From positions 19,790,501 to 19,854,500 of the forward strand of contig AP031351.1 of assembly GCA_037833965.1 (NCBI GenBank): a stretch of DNA of 64,000 nucleotides. The letters run 5' to 3'. This DNA is from Marchantia polymorpha subsp. ruderalis (Eukaryota > Streptophyta > Marchantiopsida > Marchantiales > Marchantiaceae). Positions within the stretch are counted from its first letter, which is position 1. The number at the start of each line of letters is the position of its first letter. The translations under genes and the position numbers were made by a program. Positions 38,873-52,856 of this stretch are shown piece after piece. The notes under the pieces were generated by a model, which saw only the letters and a list, made by a program, of their open reading frames with translations, did not search any database and was not told the DNA's origin.

Positions 38873-40228
38873 TCACAAGAAAACATCAACCGACGGGAAC
38901 TTAAAATCTGGGACCTCGCTGAAAAATGGAATTGTAGAAGTTCTGTTGTGCACCAGATCGTCGTAGAAAACATACTCTGCCGCATAATCATGCAAGTCAA
39001 GCTCTCCCTTTTGATTGGTATGGTAGTGATGTTTTGCATCTGGCGATTTGCCGAAGCCTAAAATATTGATTTTATCGCATATCCCCAAAGCGAGAACGAT
39101 GGCTTGAAAGCCTGACGAGTAGTGAAAATCTCCGAGGTTATGGTGTTTACTCCACGACTTCACTGAATGGCCTGTGGCTTCGACGTAACGTTTGACAGAG
39201 TACCACTTGACTAGCCTGGAGCAGAGATTGTCTAGCCTGGGATCAGTAACCAGCACCGGTGTCTTGTGACTGGAAGCACAATAGGCTACATCCATCATAT
39301 GTTGTACTTGACAAAGGTACATCAGCAATGGTACCTCACCGTATGGATGACAGAAACACTTCAGTCTCCTGGAGCAGGCATGATAGATATTGCTGTTGAC
39401 GAAGGACAAAGTAGTCTTGGTGCCTACGTGTTTCTCGAAGCCAAGCAACTTGGCGTTGTTGAGGCGCATCACCATAGCATGACTGTCAATGAAGTCACCA
39501 AATGTCCTGTTAAGCAGAATCCCACTGTTACCGACAACTGCACAAGTCTTATATCGTTTACCTTCCTCCACAGGCCCACCATTTCTGTCTGAGTAAAACT
39601 GGTCGATAGGCTTCTTCACCAACTGCATGAGTTCGTGCATCACAAGAGGATCGTAATGTTTGTACCGGCTCCAGCTTTGCAACAACTGTCGGAATTTGAA
39701 CCAACTTCCAGCAAATTTGGGATTTTGCAGCTGAAGCAACCAGCTCTCATACCGTGGCCTTACTCTCCTTCGATTTTGATCTAGATCCACATAGTGATCC
39801 ATTCTCCTCTGGTAATTCCACTTGTTATGTGCATTCTGCATGTCCTCCACCTTCCCATCTAAAATCATCCTGATTTTCCGTTTCTCGTTTTCTTCAGCAG
39901 GATCGATGGCAGCAAAAGCAAGAAAACTCTCATTGAACAAAGACCTCTTTGGCCCACTATTTCCGACCTCCTCAACCTGTATCTCCTTGGAATTCTGTTG
40001 TCGGGCGACGTCTTCCCGCCAACTTCCAAACGACACTCCCAACAGCAAGTTTGGGATCTGTCCTGCTCCCCAAATCGGATACGTCACCACCACGAAAGCC
40101 GCGAGGAGAACAAGACATAAGACAAGCAAAACCTTGACAACAGATCTCACAGATCCAGGAGGAAATATCAACCTGTTCCCTCTTGTAGAACTGCTGACAA
40201 TGGCTTCTTTCACTTTCGGCACAGCCAT
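38873..40228 (-). CDS. GT29 sialyltransferase-like glycosyltransferase
   Basis: An intronless 451-residue frame on the minus strand. It is a type II Golgi protein: a short N-terminal tail, a hydrophobic anchor at about residues 28-49 (VRSVVKVLLVLCLVLLAAFV), a stem, then the catalytic domain. Sialyl motif L is clear (CAVVGNSGILLNRTFGDFID, starting at Cys229), followed by MRLNNAKLLGFEKHVGTKT. Motif S is at about 369-393 (HYSSGFQAIVLALGICDKIN). Motif III is HHYH (400-403), and motif VS is HDYAAE with His413 and Glu418. All family motifs are present, so it is probably active. Plants are thought to lack sialic acid. The plant GT29 members I know (GALT29A and the SIA1/SIA2 proteins) act on arabinogalactan or are proposed to act on pectin with sugars such as Kdo. 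Overall it looks closest to SIA1/SIA2, but the substrate is not decided by the sequence. The start is the first ATG before the anchor. Confidence 0.9.
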   Translation of the reverse strand: MAVPKVKEAIVSSSTRGNRLIFPPGSVRSVVKVLLVLCLVLLAAFVVVTYPIWGAGQIPNLLLGVSFGSWREDVARQQNSKEIQVEEVGNSGPKRSLFNESFLAFAAIDPAEENEKRKIRMILDGKVEDMQNAHNKWNYQRRMDHYVDLDQNRRRVRPRYESWLLQLQNPKFAGSWFKFRQLLQSWSRYKHYDPLVMHELMQLVKKPIDQFYSDRNGGPVEEGKRYKTCAVVGNSGILLNRTFGDFIDSHAMVMRLNNAKLLGFEKHVGTKTTLSFVNSNIYHACSRRLKCFCHPYGEVPLLMYLCQVQHMMDVAYCASSHKTPVLVTDPRLDNLCSRLVKWYSVKRYVEATGHSVKSWSKHHNLGDFHYSSGFQAIVLALGICDKINILGFGKSPDAKHHYHTNQKGELDLHDYAAEYVFYDDLVHNRTSTIPFFSEVPDFKFPSVDVFL

Positions 40229-43200
40229 CGGTACAAGCTTTCATTTTGGACTGCAAAAATTTCGAGGAGAAGTCATTGCACCAGAAGAAATGGAGAGAAG
40301 ATATCACACAGGTGGGTCTGACTCCCGCTCTGATAGCCCTCTAATAAAACATGTCAACCGCTTGACATCATCTTATCACCCACCAGTGACCTGACAATTT
40401 CTACACAGTTTGTATGAACTGCTCTGGCGGAGCTCAAAGGTGTTATAACCACGGGCATATCCATCCAAGCAGATTGTTGATGACCTGATATTTCCTTCAT
40501 CAAACGTCAAAATTGACTCTATCGTAAGCTAGTGAAGGTCAGTTTCTCCACCTCATCACCATCTGCACCATTACCACCATAACTGCCAATCAGTTACCCA
40601 CAAATTGATATAATGAATTGTTGATTAGAAATAGCAGAAATTAAATATTTACATACGTACAACGATACATATGGATGCTCCGTTAGGTCAAATCGTGAGA
40701 TCGGGAGGCAGTAGGACAAAGTGAAGAAACATAAATCAATAATAATCTAAATCTGCGAAAATTCACACAAGATTTCGTACATTTCCTATGTTCGAGGTAT
40801 GCTGCATAGGCTGTATGCCTTGGTATGCTCCTTCTGCAGACTACCCTTACAAAGAATCTGACAGAAAGCACGTTTCGACATCTCCCTAGTAACTAAATGA
40901 CCTCTTCAGTTATATACTCATGTAACTTATGTACTCATGAGAACCGATTGGAAGGATAATTACTATGTACATTACCTGCTACAGAGATGAAGCATCGTCA
41001 ACATATTACTGTAGATAAAATTGTCGTTGTTTTGACTCCAGCTCCCTCGTGACAACTGAAAAGTACAGGATTACAATCGCGGTTGATCAGTCCGTGTGTT
41101 GAAAATCATCACTTCGGAGCTCATCCAGCGTATGGAATATGGAAGAAGTCGATCTTCTCACACACTACCCAATGGTGAAATGAGAACATATATTGCTTTC
41201 TTTTTACTGCACGCAAGTCCGATACACTATCCAACAACTTCGGCGAATGTATGGACGGTCAATGTGAGAAAATTAAACAACAGCATAATTGGCCTCTCAG
41301 GTTTCAGATACGATCGTTTCCCGGATGACTCCCGCGATTGATGGAGTCAACCAGACACTCTGGACCAAGGGGATCTTTCATCATGAATAAATCTGATATG
41401 TGCTCTCGGTCGTCTCATGCCCGTGACCTGTACTATTATTAAAAGGTGAAGGAGTTGGGGGCACAGGTATCACAAGCACTCTCTCGCACACGCATGGCCC
41501 ACACGAACCCTCTACATATAGGGTGGGCGACACGATAAGGGCTGCGCAAGTGCTCCACTCGACGACTTCGTGGATATCGTGATAGAGAACTTTCAGATCA
41601 GTTCCAGAAACTTCGAACCCAAGATAATCGAACGACGAAATGCGATGCATGAGGAGGTTTTTATAGAGCTGAGCAGGTGTAGTGCTGCACCGTGAAGAGG
41701 ATGCTCCACCAAGAAAGAGAGTCGGAGTTAAAGGTTCTCCGACATCGCCTGATTTCCTTCGACCGAAATAATTGGTATCTCCAGTGACAGCCCCAACCGC
41801 TTGATACCTGCACGCCTGTCCGCAGGCAACTTATAAACGAGAAGAGGAGTAATACGAATCAATGAATCATGAGAAACAAGGAAGACATCGCATGCCACAC
41901 TGCAGAGTCGGTGAGAGCTAGACAGCAAGACTTTGGCATCGGCGTTCATTATCACCACGGCCCAAAACTTCACTGTTCCAAAATAGGGGGATGGAGAGTA
42001 AAATTCTAACAGGGAGGAAGGAGAGAACGCCAGTCTGTGAGAGCCAAACTGCGGGTTGTGGAGATCCGTACCCAACCATGTATGGTAAGTTCGTTGTAGA
42101 TCTCCTTGTCCAATTAGCCTCTTCTAAGTTCATCACGAGTATAACATTCACCGAGGAAGAAGATGGACTTGAGCAGCATCCGGCATTCTTCGGATTTCAG
42201 CGTTGCCCTGATTTCCATTCGACGGAAACGGTGGAGCCAATCGAGTCAGGCATCCACCCGTCCATGACAACCCAGAAAGAACCTGGCACAGGCAAACAGA
42301 TTGGACATGAACGCGCGGCGAGTGGAAAGCACCTCGAGAAGCAGGCAACGAACACCGAGTCGTCGATCATAAGCAGCTCCCCACGCCACGGGCCAGCGAG
42401 CACCGGCCGAAGACCCCATATCCATAATGTGTGCAGGACCTTCCACCGCAGGCCCCCACCACGGCTCCTGCTGCTAGAAAGAAGCCCCTAGATTGCCCAC
42501 CGACCGCAGCCCAAAGCGTCTGTCCGGAGCGAGGGCCTAGACAGTCATCAGCACGCAGCATCATCCATCCAGCCTTCAGGTCGCAAGCTCAGCGTGCAAC
42601 ACCGCTTGCACTCGGGCTCATTACGGTGCTGTACGGGGATGCATCTGACAGGCCCCTTAAACGCTCGAAAAAGGACGATCGGCCTGAAGAAGCAACTCGT
42701 CTTGTGGCTTGCCCTCGCTCCAGGGCATGGCAGAATTCGCTCATCGATTCTTCCGACGGCCCCTCCTTTTTCCGGTTCCTGCTCAGTGACAGATTCCAGG
42801 ACGCCCCAGGCTCGAGGACCGGAGTCCGAGAGAGGCGGACGTGGACGCGGACGCGGGCCCCATGGATCCGCGCGGATCGTTTGACGTCAGGGCCCCAGGC
42901 CTCGTGACGCTGTACGCGATCGATCGATGGGCGCCGTGCGGTACAGGCCAGAGAATCTCGGAAGATTCCACGATCGTGCTGATGCAATGCCTCACATTGA
43001 TCGCCTCGCATGTTCACTGTACGAGGGCGAGCGCGCATTATGACGCCACGGCTCATCATGTGCATCATGCACATTCATTGTGTTCCCCTCCTCAGGCCAT
43101 GGTAGGGAGAGCCCCTAGCCCTGAGCCCTGAGCCTCTGCGACGGTGGTTGGTGGCGATGCGGACGAGACCACCCTCGCCTGGCGGAATGGATTTGTCGAT

Positions 43201-46200
43201 GCTCCTCCTACACACTACTGTGATGTTCGGTCGAGGTCATCTTTTTCAAACTCTCGTTCATCATCTGTCCGCTTTCCACCACCAGCTCGTCTCTGGCAGC
43301 ATCTTCGGCAACAGGATTTCAGGCGCTGAACCTGTCATTCTTATCGTCGTCCATATCTCCGAGATCCCCATTCAGTCTGAGGCCATGTGTATATTCAAAA
43401 GATCCTATCTCGACTTGGGATTCACAAATTCGACTTATTTGCAGCGTGCGTGGCGAGAAACAGCTGGATGGCCGGCGTTGGGCCTGCGGATGGAAAAGTT
43501 CCTGGACGACCGGACGAAGTATTGGCTAGCAAACTCCTATGTCGTTTTGGTGCATAGAAAGGGCTCGGAAACTGCAACCAGTGCTTTGGGAGCCATCCTC
43601 GCAACCCTTTGCATTTGAAACTTATGACCATTCTCATGACCTTGCCGAACCCTCGAGCCAATGTGTCGAGTTTTAGGTTAGCTGCACACACACATGGTCC
43701 ACCCTTCTACAACAACTCCAGCGCCCGCTCGCAGCAAGCAATCGAGCCCGGATCGAGGGATCGGGCATCCCGTCCGATGCATTCCAGCTACCAATTCGCT
43801 CATAGTCATAAGCTTTCGAGGAAATCACCGCGTGCACTGTCATACTCACGCCCGACCCGCAGTAACTTCCAAGTTCAAATTCGGATCTTATGATGTTGAG
43901 AGCCAAGCGGATTCAAGCTCCGCTGCCGAAGGAGAATAGCGTCCCAAGTCTCTTGGAGCCTTCTTCTTCCATGGCCATGATTTCTTCTTGGGTCGAGCCC
44001 CGAGGTACCAATTTCAAGGGTCGTGCCCTCTTCCCTTGCTTCCGAAGAAGACACTTTTTAGGTTATTATGTGAACTATCGATATTTCTTCTTACATCAAT
44101 TTCTCGCCATCTCCCACCGGCACGGCATCATGAGCTGAACAGAAGAGCAATGGGTGCATAAAATGGATAGGAAGAGAATCTCGACCCGGAAGAAAGAGAA
44201 AAAGAACCGAAAGCCACTGAAACAAAACATCTGATTCCTGTCTCGCACCACCAAGAGGTCGTCGACACTTGGTCCTGGGCCCACTGTGAGACGATGGCGA
44301 GGGGAGCTCCAGAGCTTCGTCTGGCTTCGAAGGGAATGGAAAGTACGGTACGGGCGCTTGATGGTCTCGAGTCCATAAGGGGCACAATGTCCGAACTCAT
44401 CCACGAACACTGTCCTGTTGGCCACCCTCCTCCTCATCAGTGGGCCCCACCGGTCTGTGGTCCCAATGTGTTCCTGTCTACCAAATAGTGTTCCATAGGA
44501 TCGAGGCGGGTTCATAAACACCTCCTGCTCCGCTTGTTCCGACCATGTTCACTTCTTCGCTCATTGCTTCCGCTTCGATTCATGGTTCGTTTCATCCAAC
44601 ATAATAGTTACTCGCCTAAATTTAATCTAGACTCTTAACATGTTAATTTCGTTTACTAAAAAATTTAGTTTAATTTGTTCTCCTGAACATTTAAGTTTTT
44701 TTAATCTCTAAAATTTTAATTTTAAATTAATTTAGTCTGTTCAAAAAAATACAAATTTTAATTTAAAAATTCCATTAATTTTAAAAATTAACATCAATTT
44801 TGTGCGGGTGTACACTACCCATTGGTTACAACATGTAGACGCCAAATCACACCCAAATCAATAGAGGTCAGGTAATTTCGTGTCGCCTATAACTATGACT
44901 GAAATTAAGTCTCGTACGTGCTATACTTCCTTGTATTTGTACTTGTTATGCTATAGAACCGAGACAAAAGCTCTGCTGTTATTTTGGTGGAACCTCAGTT
45001 ACATATCTCTCTTCTTATATGACTTCTTCGTTATTTACCATCTGTAAGTGTCTACCTGCCATTCAGAATCCTTCGTTCATGATCGAGGTTCAGAGGCCAC
45101 CATTTTACTTCAAATCTGCATCCACACCATATCATAACCATAAGCAGTGACCTAACCTCTACCCACCCATGCTAGTCAAATTACGCCAATTCTTGGTAGG
45201 ATCTTGACAAACACTGCCTTAGCATTACTCATGCCCACCCATAGAAATATAATGTCACCCAAAACCTATGGGCATGGGCACCCAATGTTGGGCTCATCTG
45301 AGCTTGCTCGAAAAAGCTTCATCGCGATTCTTGGTTGATTGCTTAACCTCAATCTATAATCCGAAGGCAGATTCCAGAATATGTAACCGAAAATATAAAT
45401 TGTATGTATAAAATTTACAGGTTGTGAATTTTAATTTCAGTGGTATAGCTAAATATATTGCATTCTGACCTTCGACCAAGGCGCAATCAATCTGGAGAGA
45501 GCATTACCCTTTACACGTGGAGTTCGTTAAAGGACTTTCACGGCAGACGACTCAGCAAAAATATGCAAATTTTTCAAATACTCTTTTGTAAGGCAGAAGA
45601 TGCATTTCTCGAATTGGCACTTGTAATAATGTTATAGGGATGTTGGCTAGGACCAGGGATACAAGGCTACTTCCACCTATTGCCATGGGTGAGGACTATT
45701 CGGGCCTTATGGATACTTCAGCCTTTAATCCCTTTTCATGAGTATTTGTGTCCTCATCTGTTTGGAGGTGAAACGCCTGGAGGCTACGAGTCTTACCATT
45801 AGATTTCTCTGACATCTTGCTTGCGAGTGAGCGTAAGGCATACATTCTTTAATTGTGAAGTAACTCTTCACTAGTGTTCCCCGTACACTTACTGAAAAAG
45901 AGATACATGATTCAGAGGACCCTTATCCAAGTAGGCTCCATACACCAACCTGTGTAATATAAATTTTATTACTTCATGGAACCAGCATTCACTAATTAAA
46001 ATTTATCGTTTGCTACGACACACCATCGTGCTCTCTGTATCACCAAAATGCCTAATTGTGTGAATTTCCGTCCCTCGTCATGATGTGACACGAGTGTCTA
46101 GTTGTGTATACTTGTCACTTGTAGATGACGCACCGTATTAGTCCTATGTTACATATAGATCGATTTTATGACTTGCGTCTCAGGCAGGTTGAGCAGGGCA

Positions 46201-48806
46201 TCTGATCAAGGTGTCAAAGTGCTTGAGTGTTCACGTTCATCCCATTATTCAAAAACAGTTACCACATGCCCTATTTGATGCAGACAACCTCTCGCATTTG
46301 GCTTCTTGCCGATGGGCATCATATCCGCGTGCAAGCCACATTGATCATCAGATCTGACACAGTCTTTATCACATTGTTTTCACCTCCGATTCGATTTTAA
46401 TGAATGGATCTTACATGTTTATGTTGTATCATAGGTGGAGACGCTGTCATGGCAGTGATACAAGGTTGTCTCAACACCCTATATATTTTTGCAAGCTATT
46501 CAATCTAACATCTCATCTTTGATTGAGCCTAGTCAGCATATTTTGTCGTTGACCTAATATGACTCCCTTTGCTTCAGATTTTATCATTGACAACAAGTTT
46601 TACCATGTGAGTTTTTTGGATGAGTTGAGATCATTCTAATCCACATCATTCTTCCAGTTAATCTTCATTCTTGTACATTTTTAGCCTAAAAAATACACAC
46701 GTGGGTTTTCGGAGCTTGACCGATACAGACCGGCAAGGTTATACAAGTCACTCACAATCTGGCATTGTGAGAAGTCTTTCACATCCATTTTACACTATGA
46801 TATCATCCCCATAGTTGATAACCTACGCATGTGCTCTTATTCGGCAAGAGAGACTGGGTATGGCTGGTTGTCTAACAGTCAACAATATATTCCCGAATCG
46901 TCTGCTGGATTTTGTATTTACCTATAATGCACTTTCAGCATTTCGGATCTTATCGTAGGGATGTGCTTTGGACTTTTATGATGCTAGATCAGGTCTTCTG
47001 TTCAATTTCACACGTTTGATTGTCTTGAAAGGAGTTTGACATGCAACAGAACACATCTTGTATACTCCAGTAAAAGATCAGCTGTTGCTCTTCTCCTTTA
47101 GTTTTTGGTCCAGGTTAGCACTTTCATTGTCCATGAATTTTCATTGAGATAGTTATTCTATGTGTCTATGAAAATTGTTACTTCCACTAACTAACTAACC
47201 AGAAGTTGACCGTCATCCTTGATTCTCTCGCTCTCACTTTCACACTGTTATGATGTAGCATAATATTCAATGCAAAGAACATGCGTTTAAATTTTTTATT
47301 CAATTATATTTTTCATTTGGTCAAGCTTGAACGTCCATGCAAAGCGAACTAAACGTGGCAAACGAAGTAAATCATAGTAAGATTACAAAAACTTGCAACT
47401 GAGATCTCAAGGAGACTTATAACTATTTATTTATCTTTCTTGATGTATGGTTCAGGCCCTTTGAAGGTATTTTCCACCTTCGAGGTTGTACGGTGAGTCA
47501 TGGTCAGACTTTCATTCACTCGCATGTCCATACAAAGAATGATTCATTCACGTGTGAACCAATTCTGCCTTTTTCCCTTGATTCTTGATAAACGTGAACC
47601 TACAACCATGGTTGCAAGCGATCTCTCATGGCTAATAAATCAACGTTCTCTTCAACATCTTCACTGGCTTCATGAGTATTACCAGAATGACAGGATTTGC
47701 GTTCTCTAGTAGGTAGACATGACTGTCTTATGTGGAAGAAACTTGATCGCCAGGCGTAGTTTGCCTCACTCGGTTGTTAGTGAGCCTCTGTTCCTTTCGA
47801 CAAATTTCGTAATTTGGAGTCGATGATTGATGTCAGTTTGGGTGGGTTCTACATTACTTCACATAAAATAGAAGATTTGTGGGTTTTGGATAGTTCGATT
47901 GATTATCAAGATTGTTACTGTATCTCGACATGATGATGACCGCTTTATGATCAAATGTATCAAAACTTGATACATTTGATGATCAAGATCAAAATGGGCA
48001 GGTGCATTAGCCTAGCAAACGGCACCGGACTTGTGCTCTCTATGCAAAGACGCACAACATCAAAATATACTTCATACGCAGCATTTTAAGTAGCTCGTTG
48101 ACATGATGAGACAAGGATTACACTCTTAATTATAAACTGGTCTCTCAGGCTTGCAGCTAATCCAGCTAGATGCAATGATATACGTTTGAAGGTTTATCTT
48201 TAGTCTCTCTTTAGTCCTCGCAAGAAGATATCCAATGCATAGCAGCAAAGTCACCATGGCATAATCGTTGAAGGAAACACAAATGCAAGAGAAGAATATA
48301 GTGATTTGATGCGAACGGCGTGAGAACTTCGGTAACCCAGCTAACAACACTAGTTACGTAGTAAACGGTGTCAAAATTTAGTTCGAATACTCAGCCCAGA
48401 CTGCTGTCTCATGTCTCATATACAAAGCCCTTCGGGTCCGAAAACTAAACTAATCCGCAAGGAGTTCAGACGCTGGATCAAATAATTTCTCTCTATCACA
48501 ATGCACTCCCTTCTATACATCACTAAAATACAAACTAAAATCGCCCAAAAATCGCTTGTGTAAATGAACCCACAAAATGAATCCGTTCAGCCTGAGTATC
48601 TCACGCCACAAAAGTCCAGATCTATAGTTTTCATACTTCCCGAAGATCTGTCCATTTGTCGACTTCATACAGCACTTCGACAAGGGGTCTGTACGAAACA
48701 ACAAAATGCCTCAATCAAGAGACCGTTGGATAAGACAACAGAGAACTTTGTATTTGGAGATCTTACTTGACAAACTCGATCTCTCTAAGGCAAACCAGGC
48801 GCTCAC
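40229..48806. other. Long intergenic region, no supported gene
   Basis: About 8.6 kb between the GT29 start codon and the RPB6 stop codon. The first part (to about 41.0 kb) probably includes the GT29 promoter and leader. From 42.0 to 43.2 kb the sequence is GC-rich with overlapping frames on both strands. From 44.6 to 44.8 kb it turns AT-rich, then mixed to 48.8 kb. No retroelement protein motif, tRNA or conserved exon was recognised. A small foldback lies at 47,950. Confidence 0.5.
47950..47980. repeat. Short perfect foldback
   Basis: Arms of 14 bases (47950-47963 and 47967-47980; ATCAAATGTATCAA and its complement) pair perfectly around a 3-base loop in intergenic DNA. Confidence 0.85.
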
Positions 48807-50565
<1,759 letters not shown>

Positions 50566-52847
50566 ATTGGAATCAAAAAAAGAAACGCGCGCCCAGCTCC
50601 TGTCCGCTCTGCTCTGCTCACTTCACCGGATAGGCCACCTTCACAAGACGATCCCTGTCCTGGTTCTTGCAATTTGGAGTGCTCCAGCCAGTTTCGGCCC
50701 TCCTCCCTCAGAAATTAGACTAATCTACCTTCTTGATTCCATCACAACCTAAAGTGTTGTCACCGTTGTTCTCGAGGCCCCGTGCTCTCTCCAAATCCAG
50801 CTCAGCACTTGATTTCGAGCAATTCACGTGAATTCCCCCATCCAGGCTACGGGAGGGTCCTAATCTCTGATTAAAAAAACACAGATTTAAACTTGTCTTA
50901 TCGCATATTAGATGTGCGGGACCCACGGTTTTGTTACTGCATAAAGAAATATTGATAGTAGCCGGTCCGAAAGCATAACAAATGGTCAATATATACTTTA
51001 TTGCTTATAGTATCCATCCATATCAACCGATGGAGTTTAGATTTTGTCTGAATAAATGTGTATATGTTTATGAGCTAATATGATAATATTAATTTGAAAC
51101 ATTATATTCAACGTTCATGCATTCATATTAGCACGAATTATTGTGCTAAGAAATTATTAAAGTGCTCATGTTCAAACCTTCGATTTGACTTCAGTAGCAT
51201 AATAAGCATTAACAATTAGATCAATGTAATGCTATTAAAAGATGACAATGATTACAAACTTTATAAAATAAAGATGAAAAAATCCCAAAGCTTACTTACC
51301 CCTTTAGATAATTAAATATTTTTCTTATCTGTTTGAGGTGAAGTGACCTTCAGGTTATACATGGTTAGGAGGCATGAATCTTATCCTGATTTTTTCGAGG
51401 ATAAGTTTGAAAAGATAATGGCAAGGACTATAAAATGTTTTTAAAACTATAAGAAATTGAGATGATATATCCTTTTTTAAATAATTTTTTTATCAAATAT
51501 GTAAAAAAATAAAATATTTTAAACAGATTTGATTGAATTGAGATGTTATGCCCATCTCACATTTGAATGTAGAAAAAAAATACAACTGAAATAAAAAAAT
51601 TCTCTAAATATTTCATGTCAATGTATTTCAACAATGTGTTAATCTAGTTTGAAATTATTTGATAATACAAAGATTTTTTTCGATATGTTCATGAGAATAT
51701 GTCATCGATAATGCTTATCATCGTATAAATTCTCTGAATCAATGTGTCTCCATGATTATTTTCAATGAGTTAGGATGATATAAGTAAATATGTAATCTTT
51801 AATTTATACATAAATTCATTCATCTCATGTTTGTTCTTATGTTTTTTGTAAAATTATTGGCGTGATACCTTTGTAATACTCTGGGGTACTCCAATGCTTG
51901 TTGCTGTGAACACTGGTCATCAGGTGAAGTAAAATACACCTAAGAAGGACACGTCACGCGCTTCCTTTCTACAGTTGAGAACAAGTCTGGTCTCCACCGT
52001 CGAGCTGGCGCGCGACCACAGTGCGATTCAGCGCCGACAGTGTGCAGGAGCCAATACGCGCCGCCCTCCGCAAGATGTGGTCACGTGGTCGCGCTTCGTC
52101 AGAGACGTCGCGACGCAGCACTCACAGATGCATTCGTCGTCAGCAGCACCAGCGGAAGAGGAGAAGACAGAGCGAAAAATTCGGCCAGAGTTTCCTGACT
52201 TTTCGGAGCGAAGGCCGTCCTGACGCTTCTTCATAAACTGATCGTCACGGCAGATTTCTCGGAGGAAATTCAGAGTAAGCCTGGATGGGATGGGACTAAA
52301 ATTATGGTGTCTACTTTTTTGGACTCGGAAAAATTGGCGATTCTCTCTCAGATCCGAGGCAGGAAGACCTGATCAGCTTGCTATTGATGATTTTTCAGTG
52401 GAACGCAGCGAATAATGACCGATGGGGTGGCACACATGCTGAAATTATTCTTGCTGTCGTTATTTTCAAAAACGCTCAATCCGCTCAGCCGGTGACATTT
52501 TGTAACACATCTTACCAAACTTGCTCTCACCACGGCCAACGAGTCAATATCAACGACCGGAGCTTGTACGTTTTCTAATTTCTGTGATTTTTTCATCTGC
52601 TGATTTTCAGTTTGTTCGTTCGAGAAGAATGATTTCCAGATACTGTTTCGATATCAGTTGGTGTGCCTGAGATGTCAAGTCGCCAGTGACACCGATGCAT
52701 AAGATCTAACTCGATCGTGGATTCCAGTCCAGATGATCATGAGCTTACCAGGTTACACGCCTTCGTTAAGCTGATTTCTTCCTTTTGCAAATGCAGACTG
52801 AAAGGGAATTCTTTTGTTCCCTTTAAGCAGTTGTAACCCTCATTAGA
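50566..52847. promoter_or_regulatory. Divergent intergenic region between RPB6 and WASHC4
   Basis: 2.3 kb between two head-to-head start codons. It should hold both promoters and leaders. The centre (about 51,000-51,930) is an AT-rich block with A/T homopolymers; the sides are of genic composition. On the WASHC4 side, 51,950-52,250 is GC-rich and may be a non-coding first exon. An acceptor-like TTTAAGCAG ends at 52,830, just before the coding start, consistent with an intron in the 5' leader. No TATA box was assigned. Confidence 0.45.
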
Positions 52848-52856
52848 ATGCGCTGA
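52848..52856 (+). promoter_or_regulatory. Two-codon upstream ORF overlapping the WASHC4 start
   Basis: ATG CGC TGA: the last base of this minimal upstream ORF (A at 52856) is the first base of the main ATG, giving a TGATG overlap. If the leader includes it, ribosomes starting here would stop on top of the main start codon and could lower or gate translation by leaky scanning or reinitiation. The overlap is directly visible; the effect is inference. Confidence 0.55.

Noticed and set aside
39266-40394. Plus-strand frames of 108 and 190 residues
   Set aside because: They are antisense to the well-supported GT29 coding exon and have no recognisable domain.
42431-43074. Frames of about 160 residues on both strands in the GC-rich block
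   Set aside because: Open frames are expected by chance in GC-rich DNA. They overlap each other on opposite strands and match no family I know.
43148-43618. 156-residue plus-strand frame
   Set aside because: No motif, no linked exon and no family resemblance; coding status unsupported.
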